From: Microbispora sp. ZYX-F-249 | GTDB taxonomy: Bacteria; Actinomycetota; Actinomycetes; Streptosporangiales; Streptosporangiaceae | Length of the DNA stretch: 64,000 bases | Reading direction: 5' to 3' | NCBI RefSeq assembly: GCF_039649665.1 | Contig: NZ_JBDJAW010000010.1 | Coordinates: forward strand, 155,539-219,538 | Shown: positions 33,403 through 42,382 of the stretch, one piece after another | Layout: every line of letters begins with the position of its first letter | Numbering within the stretch: the first letter of the stretch is position 1 | The notes under the pieces: generated by a model | What the model saw: the letters and a program-made list of their open reading frames with translations, nothing else | What the model was told of the DNA's origin: nothing | The model's database searches: none | Translations under genes and position numbers: made by a program

Positions 33403-35388
33403 ATGCCCGGAAATGTGCTCGAAGACGAGCGCGCCCATCTGGCGGCCTCCCGTGCCGCGCTCCGCGCGATGCGTGAGCACGCGCAGTCGCTGTCGGCGGA
33501 CGCCGCCGGCGACTGGGTGTCGCAACAGGTCCTGCAGGGCCTGCTCGACCAGAGAGTGGCCGCCCTGGCCGACCACCCCGACGCGCCGCTGTTCTTCGGC
33601 CGGTTGGACCGCGCGGCCGATGACGACCTGCCGAGCATGATCTACGTCGGACGCCGGCACGTCCACGACGAGAGCAGCCGGCCCCTCGTCATCGACTGGC
33701 GCGCCCCGATCTCGCGCGCCTTCTACCAGGCCAGCCCCGCCGACCCCATGGGCGTCCGGCTGCGCCGCAGGTTCGGCTACCAGGGCGGCGACCTCACGGC
33801 GTACGAGGACGAGCCGCTCGACGGCAGGGCGCTCGGGCAGAGCAGGCTGCTGACGGAGGAGATCGAGCGGCCCCGCACCGGCCCCATGCGGGACATCGTC
33901 GCGACGATCCAGCCCGACCAGGACGAGATCGTCCGCGCGGACCTCGGCGTCACCGTCTGCGTGCAGGGCGCGCCGGGCACCGGAAAGACGGCCGTGGGCC
34001 TGCACCGCGCGGCCTACCTGCTGTTCACGCACCGCGAGAAGCTGTCGCGCTCGGGCGTCACGATCGTCGGGCCCAACCGGGCCTTCCTCGCCTACATCTC
34101 CTCGGTGCTGCCCGCGCTCGGCGAGGTGAAGGTCGACCAGACGACGGTGGCCGGCGTCCTGGGCGACCACGCCCATCCGGAGGACCCCGCGGCGGCGGCC
34201 GTGAAGGGCGACGCACGCATGGCCGAGGTGGTGAAGCGGGCCCTGTGGCTGCACGTCGCCAAGCCGGTCGAAGGGGTGCTGTTCACCAAGGGCATCAACC
34301 GCTACCGGGTGCCCGATCACGAGGTCCGCGAGATCGTCGCCTCACTGCGCGGCACGACGAGGTACGGCCCGGGCCGCACCACCCTGGCCCAGCGGCTCGC
34401 CCACGCCGTGCTCGTCCAGATGGAACGGCGTGGCGAGTCGCCCGACGACCGGGTGCAGGACGCGGTGGCCCGGTCGAAGCCGGTCAAGGCCGTGCTGGAC
34501 GCCGTCTGGCCGAAGCTCACCCCCGAGCAGGTGCTGTTCCGGTTGCTGTCGGACCCCGAGTTCCTCGCCCGAGCGGCCCGGTCGGATCTCTCTCCCGAGG
34601 AACAGCGGCTCATCCTGTGGCGCAAGCCGTACAAGTCGCATCGGTCGGCCAAGTGGACGGCCGCCGACGCGGCCCTGCTCGACGAGCTCGGCGACCTGAT
34701 CGAGCGGACGCCGTCCCAGGGACACCTCGTGGTGGACGAGGCGCAGGACCTGTCGGCGATGCAGCTGCGCGCGCTCGGACGCCGCTGCCGCACGGGCTCG
34801 GCGACCGTGCTGGGCGACCTCGCGCAGGGCACCACGCCCTGGTCGGCACGCTCGTGGAAGACCGTGCTCGACCACCTCGGCCAGCCGTCGGGCGAGGTCA
34901 CCGAGCTCACGCTCGGCTTCCGCGTGCCCCGCGAGGTCCTCGACTTCGCGGCGCGGCTGCTGCCCTCCGTCGCGCCGGAGCTGGCCCCGCCGCGCTCGCT
35001 GCGTCCCGGCGCGGGCTCCCTGTCCGTGCGCCGCGAGGCCGACGTCGCCGCCGCGCTTCCCGGGGCCGTACGGCAGGCTCTCGCACAGGAGGGGTCGATC
35101 GGCGTCATCGCCGCGGACGCGGACGTACCGGCCCTCACCGCGGCGCTGGACGCCGCGCAGGTGCCGCACGCGGTGCTCGGCCCCGACTCGACGGGCGACG
35201 ACCGGCTGCTGCTGGTGCCGGCGACGCTCGCCAAGGGTCTGGAGTACGACCATGTGATCGTCGCCGAGCCCGCCGCCATCGCGGAGGCGGAGGAACGCGG
35301 TCTCGCCCGTCTCTACGTGGTCCTCACCCGGGCCGTGACGTCACTGACCATCCTGCACAGCCGCGACCTGCCCGAGGAGCTGCGTTGA
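33403..35388 (+). CDS. HelD-like UvrD-family helicase (RNA polymerase recycling)
   Basis: This SF1 helicase-like ATPase has 661 residues. The N-terminal coiled-coil-like arm is followed by YVGRRHVHDESSRPLVIDWR, typical of HelD proteins. Q-motif IQPDQDEIVR and Walker A GAPGTGKT are at about 189-196, DEAQ box in HLVVDEAQDLS near 443-447, and the C-terminal motif KGLEYDHVIV and VVLTRAV. HelD pulls stalled RNA polymerase from DNA in Gram-positive bacteria; that role is inferred from the architecture. The ATG after GGAGGAG is clear. The last codon overlaps the TTG start of the following GNAT gene. Confidence 0.88.
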   Translation: MPGNVLEDERAHLAASRAALRAMREHAQSLSADAAGDWVSQQVLQGLLDQRVAALADHPDAPLFFGRLDRAADDDLPSMIYVGRRHVHDESSRPLVIDWRAPISRAFYQASPADPMGVRLRRRFGYQGGDLTAYEDEPLDGRALGQSRLLTEEIERPRTGPMRDIVATIQPDQDEIVRADLGVTVCVQGAPGTGKTAVGLHRAAYLLFTHREKLSRSGVTIVGPNRAFLAYISSVLPALGEVKVDQTTVAGVLGDHAHPEDPAAAAVKGDARMAEVVKRALWLHVAKPVEGVLFTKGINRYRVPDHEVREIVASLRGTTRYGPGRTTLAQRLAHAVLVQMERRGESPDDRVQDAVARSKPVKAVLDAVWPKLTPEQVLFRLLSDPEFLARAARSDLSPEEQRLILWRKPYKSHRSAKWTAADAALLDELGDLIERTPSQGHLVVDEAQDLSAMQLRALGRRCRTGSATVLGDLAQGTTPWSARSWKTVLDHLGQPSGEVTELTLGFRVPREVLDFAARLLPSVAPELAPPRSLRPGAGSLSVRREADVAAALPGAVRQALAQEGSIGVIAADADVPALTAALDAAQVPHAVLGPDSTGDDRLLLVPATLAKGLEYDHVIVAEPAAIAEAEERGLARLYVVLTRAVTSLTILHSRDLPEELR

Positions 35389-35813
35389 GCGCACCCGACG
35401 TACGAATTCGCAACGGCGTCCCGGAGGACGTCGAGGCCGTCCTGCGGTTCTGGCGGGAGGCCGCGGAGAACACCGACAGACACGACGACGCCGCCAAGGT
35501 CGTGGCCCTGATCGAGCGCGATCCCGAGGCGTTGCTGATCGCCGAGGTCGACGGCCGGATGGTCGGCACGCTCATCGCCGGCTGGGACGGCTGGCGCGCG
35601 CACCTCTACCGGCTCGCCGTCGACCCGGCCCACCGGCGCATGGGCATCGGCTCGCGGCTGATCCGGGCCGCCGAGGAGCGCTTCCGGCGATTCGGTGCGT
35701 TCCGCGCGGACGCGATGGTCCTGCACGACAACACCCTGGCGCACCACGCCTGGACGTCGGCGGGATACGCGATGCAGACCGACTGCGCCCGCTGGGTCAG
35801 GCGCCTCACCTGA
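35385..35813 (+). CDS. GNAT family N-acetyltransferase
   Basis: This 142-residue acetyl-CoA-dependent transferase has a GNAT core: VRIRNGVPEDVEAVLRFW at the start, strand 4 HLYRLAVDPAHRRMGIGSRL containing the acetyl-CoA-binding R-R-x-G-I-G-S loop, and LHDNTLAHHAWTSAGY near the end. The start is TTG, overlapping the HelD stop (TTGA), so translation is coupled. The substrate is unknown; it may be a small molecule or a protein N-terminus. Confidence 0.87.
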   Translation: MSAPDVRIRNGVPEDVEAVLRFWREAAENTDRHDDAAKVVALIERDPEALLIAEVDGRMVGTLIAGWDGWRAHLYRLAVDPAHRRMGIGSRLIRAAEERFRRFGAFRADAMVLHDNTLAHHAWTSAGYAMQTDCARWVRRLT

Positions 35814-35833
35814 GCCTGAGGCGCACAGCGGGA

Positions 35834-35865
35834 AAGGGCGGTTCCCCCCGCGGGGAACCGCCCTT
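35834..35865. terminator. Bidirectional terminator between GNAT and groEL
   Basis: A perfect 14-base stem, aagggcggttcccc, with loop ccgc lies between two convergent genes, 20-26 bases from each stop codon. Confidence 0.85.
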
Positions 35866-35891
35866 CCGTTGAGACGAAGCAGGCTGATGGA

Positions 35892-37544
<1,653 letters not shown>

Positions 37545-37621
37545 TCAACGGACCGAGCCGACGCCCGCGACGGCTTGAGCCCGCTATCCCTGCGCGGGCC
37601 CCATCGCCCCGATCCCGATTG

Positions 37622-37648
37622 TTGTCACTCTCGACCTCAGAGTGCCAA
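37622..37648 (-). promoter_or_regulatory. CIRCE operator, proximal copy
   Basis: ttgtcactc and gagtgccaa are separated by nine bases. The half-sites match the CIRCE consensus (TTAGCACTC, GAGTGCTAA) at 7 and 8 of 9 positions. It lies at the predicted transcription start of groEL. Confidence 0.75.
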
Positions 37649-37653
37649 ACAAG

Positions 37654-37683
37654 TATTTAGCACTCTCCCCCCGAGAGTGCAAG
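37654..37683 (-). promoter_or_regulatory. groEL promoter with CIRCE operator, distal copy
   Basis: On the minus strand TTGCAC (37677-37682) and TAAATA (37654-37659) are 17 bases apart. ttagcactc (37657-37665) and gagtgcaag (37675-37683) form a CIRCE element with the standard nine-base spacer directly over this promoter. Confidence 0.85.
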
Positions 37684-37894
37684 CGGAAGCCACCCTGACC
37701 AGCTTGGACGGTATGTCCAGAAGCAGCGCGAAGCGGGGAACACCGAGCGAGCCGGGGGGCGCGCCGCCGGTCTGGACTGAGGAGCGCGCGCAGCGAGGAA
37801 CGAGCGAGCACGCGACGAGGGCCGTGTTCCTGGCGCGCCTCCGGCACGACCCCGCCGGGAGTGAGCGCCCCGACGGTGAAGCGGGAAACACAGC
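37684..37894. other. Intergenic region between groEL promoter and cspA terminator
   Basis: No convincing reading frame exists here. Open frames on either strand are Arg/Ser/Ala-rich with no pattern. The stretch gagcgcgcgcagcgagg with nearby gagcgagc copies is mildly repetitive. I see nothing else. Confidence 0.5.
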
Positions 37895-37934
37895 GGAAGG
37901 CCCGGCGCGCGGGATGCCGTGCGCCGGGCCTTCC
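37895..37934 (-). terminator. Terminator of cspA
   Basis: The perfect 14-base arms ggaaggcccggcgc and gcgccgggccttcc enclose a 12-base loop, 16 bases past the cspA stop codon. Confidence 0.75.
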
Positions 37935-37950
37935 AAGGTCGATGACGGGA

Positions 37951-38151
37951 TCAGACGGCCCGTACGGCCTCCGCCTGGGGGCCCTTCTGACCCTGCGTGA
38001 TGTCGAACTCAACCCGCTGACCCTGCTCGAGGGCCTTGTAGCCGTCCATCATGATTGCCGAGTAATGGACGAACACGTCCTTCCCACCGTCTACCGCGAT
38101 GAAGCCGTAGCCCTTGTCCGCGTTAAACCATTTGACGGTGCCCTGCGCCAC
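37951..38151 (-). CDS. cspA: Cold shock protein CspA
   Basis: This 66-residue single-domain cold-shock protein has the RNP1 motif KGYGFI and RNP2 DVFVHYSAI. It is an RNA chaperone or transcription antiterminator in the cytoplasm. The downstream half includes [20 protein letters not shown], typical of actinobacterial CspA. AGGAG lies upstream of the ATG. About 250 bases without a gene precede it, enough for a long cold-regulated leader; I do not see a confident -35/-10 pair. In other actinomycetes this gene also sits between groEL and the sulfur-carrier gene. Confidence 0.95.
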   Translation of the reverse strand: MAQGTVKWFNADKGYGFIAVDGGKDVFVHYSAIMMDGYKALEQGQRVEFDITQGQKGPQAEAVRAV

Positions 38152-38404
38152 TTCCGACTCCTCTTGCTGGGCTGGGGACCACCAAGAAGCCCCCGGTTTT
38201 GTCGATCGTCCTCGACCATACCCGTGTCAAGGCGTAGGACAACAGAGTCAATCCGCAAACTACTACTTGGCGTTCGCTCAAAGCGGGACCGAAGAATTTT
38301 CACTTTGCTGTTGAATAGTTGAGAGCTACACCATTTGCCATAGCACCGCCCGACTTCTTTCGCGATAGAAGTGCATGTCAGGTGCTCGGCGCCGGTGCGG
38401 CGGC

Positions 38405-38680
38405 TCAGCCTCCGGCTACGGCGGGGATGACCGAAATCTGCACCCCGTCCGGTGTGGCGGTGTCCAGACCATCGGCGAATCGGACATCCTCTTCTCCGAC
38501 GTAGACGTTGACAAAACGCCGAATCTTACCCGTTTCGTCCAGGATGCGCCCGCCGATGCCGGGGTAGTCCGCGTCCAGCTTCTGCAGGACCTCGCGGAGC
38601 GTTCCCCCCTCCCCGCTCACCTCCGCCGCTCCGTTGGTGTACGTCCGGAGAATCGTCGGAATCCGCACGGAAACGCTCAT
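38405..38680 (-). CDS. MoaD/ThiS-family sulfur carrier protein
   Basis: This 91-residue beta-grasp protein ends in a diglycine (VIPAVAGG). That terminus is used by ThiS, MoaD and CysO to carry sulfur as a C-terminal thiocarboxylate after adenylation. The N-terminus SVRIPTILRTYTNG and RRFVNVYVGEEDVR are typical of the CysO/MoaD-like subgroup. It lies 45 bases behind the threonine synthase-like gene and is probably co-transcribed under the same SAM riboswitch. I infer that it feeds sulfide to that enzyme, as CysO does to CysM. No activating MoeB or protease Mec+ gene is nearby. Confidence 0.88.
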   Translation of the reverse strand: MSVSVRIPTILRTYTNGAAEVSGEGGTLREVLQKLDADYPGIGGRILDETGKIRRFVNVYVGEEDVRFADGLDTATPDGVQISVIPAVAGG

Positions 38681-38725
38681 TGTTCACTCGCTTTCGTTGC
38701 TGCCGATGGGCCTTGTGAAACGCTT

Positions 38726-40000
38726 TCAGTTGGCGAATGCCGCACGGAACGCGTCGAGAGAGGGACGGATGACGGCGGTGGGGCGGGCGTGCTCGGCCAC
38801 CGCGTCGAGCGTCTTGAGCCCGTCGCCGGTGTTCAGCACCACGGTCTCGGCGTCGGGGTCGAGGCGCCCCTCGCGCACCAGCTTGCGCAGCACGCCGACC
38901 GTGACGCCCCCCGCCGTCTCCGCGAAGACGCCCTCGGTCCTGGCCAGCAGGCGGATCGCCTCGACCACCTCCTGGTCGTTCACGTCCTCCACCGCGCCGC
39001 CCGTCCGCCGGACGATGTCGAGCACGTACGGCCCGTCCGCCGGGTTTCCGATCGCCAGCGACTTGGCGATGGTGTCGGGACGCACCGGCTGCACCACGTC
39101 CTGCCCGGCCTTGAACGCCCGGGAGACCGGCGAGCAGCCCTCGGCCTGCGCGCCGAAGATCCGGTACGGCCGATCCTCGACCAGCCCCAGCTTGATCAGC
39201 TCGCGGAAGCCCTTGTCGATCTTCGTGAGCTGCGAACCGGAGGCCACCGGGATGACGATCTGGTCGGGCAGCCGCCAGCCGAGCTGCTCGGCGATCTCGT
39301 ACGCCAGCGTCTTGGAGCCCTCGGCGTAGAAGGGCCGGAGGTTGACGTTGACGAAGCCCCACTTCTCGCCCAGCTCGTCGCCGATGAGCTCCGAGCAGAA
39401 GCGGTTGACCTCGTCGTAGTTGCCGTCGATGGCGACCAGGCGGCCGCCGTACACCGCGGCCATGACGACCTTGGCCGGCTCCAGGTCGGCGGGGATGAAC
39501 ACGCAGGCGTCCAGTCCGGCCCGGGCGGCGGCCGCGGTCACCGCGCCGGCGAGGTTGCCGGTGGAGGAGCACGACAGGGTGTGGAAGCCGAAGTTGCGCG
39601 CGGCCTCCAGCGCGATCGAGACGACCCGGTCCTTGAAGGAGTGGGTGGGGTTGCCGGAGTCGTCCTTGACGTGGAGCGACCGCAGCCCCAGCTCGGCCGC
39701 CAGCCTGTCGGCCTTCACGAGCTTGGTCCAGCCGGGCTGGAGGTTGGGCTTGGCCGCCACGTCGGCGGGGACGGGGAGCAGGGAGCGGTACCGCCAGATG
39801 TTCGCCGGACCGGACTCGATGTCCTCCCGGCGGATCTCGCCGAATTCGTACGCCACCTCAAGGGGGCCGAAACACTCCGTACAGGCGAAGATCGGGCCGA
39901 GCTCGTAAAGAGTGCCACATTCGCGACACGAAAGACCCGTGGCGGGGCCGAACTCGACGGTGTTCGCGGCGGTGTTAGCGGCAGTGCTGGTGTGCGCCAT
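38726..40000 (-). CDS. thrC: Threonine synthase-family PLP enzyme, probable homocysteine synthase
   Basis: This fold-type II PLP enzyme has 424 residues. An N-terminal zinc-ribbon-like CRECG (C25, C28) and CTEC (C40, C43) is followed by NPTHSFKDRVV, in which Lys123 would bind PLP. SSTGNLAGAV is the phosphate loop. Sequence alone says threonine synthase (O-phosphohomoserine to threonine). Context argues for homocysteine synthesis from the same substrate: a SAM-I riboswitch lies in the leader and a thiocarboxylate carrier gene follows directly. SD GAGGGAAAGG immediately follows the riboswitch. I recall that a threonine synthase-like homocysteine synthase (MetM) using a carrier has been reported in Streptomyces, but I cannot verify it here. 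Confidence 0.88.
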   Translation of the reverse strand: MAHTSTAANTAANTVEFGPATGLSCRECGTLYELGPIFACTECFGPLEVAYEFGEIRREDIESGPANIWRYRSLLPVPADVAAKPNLQPGWTKLVKADRLAAELGLRSLHVKDDSGNPTHSFKDRVVSIALEAARNFGFHTLSCSSTGNLAGAVTAAAARAGLDACVFIPADLEPAKVVMAAVYGGRLVAIDGNYDEVNRFCSELIGDELGEKWGFVNVNLRPFYAEGSKTLAYEIAEQLGWRLPDQIVIPVASGSQLTKIDKGFRELIKLGLVEDRPYRIFGAQAEGCSPVSRAFKAGQDVVQPVRPDTIAKSLAIGNPADGPYVLDIVRRTGGAVEDVNDQEVVEAIRLLARTEGVFAETAGGVTVGVLRKLVREGRLDPDAETVVLNTGDGLKTLDAVAEHARPTAVIRPSLDAFRAAFAN

Positions 40001-40016
40001 GAAGCGAGGCCTTTCC

Positions 40017-40152
40017 CTCATCTTCGCTCGCGACCACCCTGGCCGCGAGCCGGAATTGGCACCTGTCCCGGCCGGGCCTCGTGGACACGAGTTCGACACC
40101 GGGGAGGTTGCCGGGGCTTCGCAGGGCCGGTCCCTCCACCCCTCTGGATGAG
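40017..40152 (-). ncRNA. SAM-I (S-box) riboswitch
   Basis: On the minus strand all core blocks of the S-box are present in order. P1 is CTCATC, followed by cagaggggtggagggaccgg, ccctgcgaagccccggcaac, the conserved ggtgccaattcc, then P4 hairpin GCTCGCG/CGCGAGC, and GATGAG closing P1. The kink-turn and SAM-pocket bases therefore look intact. The 3' strand of P1 touches the ribosome site of the following gene with no terminator in between, so SAM probably blocks translation initiation. Confidence 0.88.
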
Positions 40153-40251
40153 CATGTTCAGTTGTGGAACCTTTCCGAGAAAGGTCTCTAGCACTGTACC
40201 CCGGCGTCCTCGGTGTCCGTTCCGACGTCTCACATCACGAGACGATTCGTA

Positions 40252-40803
40252 TCAGCCGTACGCCTCGCCGAGGGCGGTCTGCACGTACTTGCGCGCCTGG
40301 TGGATCCGGGACTTGACCGTTCCGAGGGGGATCTTCAGCTGGTCGGCGACCTCCGCATAGTCGAGCTGGCAGATGTCGCGCAGCACGAGCGCCTGGGCGA
40401 GGTCGGGCCGCTCGGCCTCCAGCGCCTCCATCGCGTCGAGCAGGTCGAGCCGCGAGCCGGCGATGACGCTCACCCGCCGGGGATCGGGCCGCTGGTCGGG
40501 CAGCTCCTCCGCCTGCTCCGACGAGCGCCGCTTCAGTGAGCGGTAGGTGGTCCTGGCGCAGTTCACGGTCACGATGTGCAGCCAGGTGCTGAACTTGGCG
40601 CGCCCCTCGAACCTGGCGATGTTGCGTGCCACGGCGAGCAGCGTGTCCTGCGCGGCCTCCTCCGCGTCCTGCCGATACGGTAGAAGCCTCTCGCAGTGCC
40701 GCAGCACGTCGGGCTCGATGCGCCGCAGCAGTTCACCGAGCGCGCGATGGTCCCCCTGGGCAGCCGAACGGGCCAGGTCCTCGGTCGTGTCGTCCAGTGC
40801 CAT
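40252..40803 (-). CDS. ECF-type sigma factor
   Basis: This 183-residue sigma-70 family protein contains only regions 2 and 4. Region 2 includes RQDAEEAAQDTLLAVARNIARF and FSTWLHIVTVNCARTTYRSL. Region 4 has CQLDYAEVADQLKIPLGTVK and SRIHQARKYVQTAL. This is the ECF layout. No anti-sigma gene adjoins it. GGGAGGG lies upstream of the chosen ATG, with an alternative ATG eleven codons earlier. Because its position next to the thrC-like gene and otsA is conserved in actinomycetes as far as I recall, it may be a housekeeping ECF sigma. Confidence 0.88.
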   Translation of the reverse strand: MALDDTTEDLARSAAQGDHRALGELLRRIEPDVLRHCERLLPYRQDAEEAAQDTLLAVARNIARFEGRAKFSTWLHIVTVNCARTTYRSLKRRSSEQAEELPDQRPDPRRVSVIAGSRLDLLDAMEALEAERPDLAQALVLRDICQLDYAEVADQLKIPLGTVKSRIHQARKYVQTALGEAYG

Positions 40804-40906
40804 GCCGTATCCAGCCCTCCCGCGATCGGTTGACATCCTATTGACGGAGGTCGGCTTTTATTAATCTTCCGGCATGCGCGCCCGCTCTGATCGAGGGACA
40901 GCCCAG

Positions 40907-42331
40907 ATGAGCAGCACCGTTCTTATCGCGTCCAACAGGGGCCCGGTGTCCTTCACGCTGTCGGAGGACGGCGGCCTGACCATGCGCAGGGGCGGTGGCG
41001 GCCTGGTCTCGGGCCTGTCCGAGGTCGTCAGGGACACCGACGTCCTGTGGGTCTGCGCGGCGCTGTCGGACGGCGACCGGGGCGCGGTGCGTCAGGCGCC
41101 CGGCGGCAGGCTCGACCGGGCCTTCGAGACGGGGCCGATCCGCATGCTGGACATCCCGCCCGCGGTCTTCCACCGGGCCTACAACGCCGTGGCCAACTCG
41201 ACCCTCTGGTTCGTCAACCACCTGCTGTACAACACGCCCTTCTCCCCCGAGTTCGGCACGCGGTTCCGGCGCGAGTGGGAGTCGTACCGCACCTACAACG
41301 GGGCCTTCGCGCTGGCCCTGGCCGAGGAGGCGGCGCCCCGGGCGCGCGTCATGGTGCAGGACTACCACCTGACGCTGACCCCGGCGATGCTCCGGGTCGA
41401 CCGGCCCGACCTGCGCATCGGCCACTTCTCGCACACCCCCTGGGCGCCGCCAGAATACTTCGCGCTGCTGCCCGAGGACGTCGCGGCGGAGGTGCTGACC
41501 GGCATCCTCGGCGCCGACCACGCCGGGTTCCTCACCGCGCGCTGGGCCCGCTCATTCATGGACTGCTGCGAGGTGCTGCTCGGAGCCCGGGTGGACCACG
41601 CCACCCGTACGGTGACCTACGACGGGCGGACCACCAGGATCGGCGTCCACCCGCTCGGGGTGAACGGGGACGCGCTGCGGGCGCGGGCGGCCGAGCCGGA
41701 CGTCGAGTCGCACATGACCGCGATCAGGGACCACGTCGGCGACCGCAGGCTGATCGTGCGCATCGACCGCACCGAGCTGTCCAAGAACATCGTGCGCGGC
41801 CTGCGGGCCTACCAGGAGTTCCTGGCCGCCCATCCCGAGTGGCACGGCCGGGTCGTCCACCTGGCGTTCGCCTACCCCTCCCGGCACGACCTGCCCGAGT
41901 ACCGCGAATACACGGCGGCCGTGCAGCGCTGCGCGAAGGAGATCGAGGACGAGTACGCCACCGAGGACTGGGACCCGCTCATCCTCAACGTCAACGACGA
42001 CTACCCGCGCTCCCTGGCCGCCTACCGGCTGGCCGACGTCCTGCTCGTCAACCCGATCAGGGACGGCATGAACCTGGTGGCCAAGGAGGGCCCGATCCTG
42101 TCGCCCCGGTGCGCGCTGGTGCTGTCGCGCGAGGCGGGCGCGGCGGCCGAGCTGGGGGCCGACTCGCTGCTGGTCAACCCGTACGACGTGTCCGGCACGG
42201 CGGCCGCGCTGCACGAGGCGCTGACACTGCCGGAGCAGGAGCGTCTCAGGCGCGGCCTGCGGCTGCGGGAGGCCGCCACCGCCCTGCCGCCCCAGCGCTG
42301 GTTCGAGGACCAGCTCGCCGCGCTGCACTGA
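40907..42331 (+). CDS. otsA: GT20 trehalose-6-phosphate synthase-like enzyme
   Basis: This 474-residue glycosyltransferase of the GT20 family makes trehalose-6-phosphate from a nucleotide-glucose and glucose-6-phosphate. VLIASNRGPVSF at the N-terminus, VMVQDYHLTLTP, IGHFSHTPWAPP and the C-terminal LVNPIRDGMNLVAKEG are conserved. The motif that reads R-L-D-Y-x-K-G in Escherichia coli OtsA is RIDRTELSKNIVRG here, the form I associate with actinobacterial OtsA and with VldE-type pseudo-glycosyltransferases. Nucleotide preference may therefore differ from UDP-glucose. GAGGGA precedes the ATG at nine bases. A matching phosphatase gene lies 2.5 kb away on the other strand. Confidence 0.88.
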   Translation: MSSTVLIASNRGPVSFTLSEDGGLTMRRGGGGLVSGLSEVVRDTDVLWVCAALSDGDRGAVRQAPGGRLDRAFETGPIRMLDIPPAVFHRAYNAVANSTLWFVNHLLYNTPFSPEFGTRFRREWESYRTYNGAFALALAEEAAPRARVMVQDYHLTLTPAMLRVDRPDLRIGHFSHTPWAPPEYFALLPEDVAAEVLTGILGADHAGFLTARWARSFMDCCEVLLGARVDHATRTVTYDGRTTRIGVHPLGVNGDALRARAAEPDVESHMTAIRDHVGDRRLIVRIDRTELSKNIVRGLRAYQEFLAAHPEWHGRVVHLAFAYPSRHDLPEYREYTAAVQRCAKEIEDEYATEDWDPLILNVNDDYPRSLAAYRLADVLLVNPIRDGMNLVAKEGPILSPRCALVLSREAGAAAELGADSLLVNPYDVSGTAAALHEALTLPEQERLRRGLRLREAATALPPQRWFEDQLAALH

Positions 42332-42382
42332 ACGCGGGCCGCGATCAAGGCTCTGTCGTCGTTGCGCTAGTCTTGCCTGGTT

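Noticed and set aside
32699..33640. 313-codon plus-strand frame after the AT-rich island
   Set aside because: It has no Shine-Dalgarno, shifts composition midway, and its second half is antisense to the small membrane protein or overlaps the HelD-like gene in another frame.
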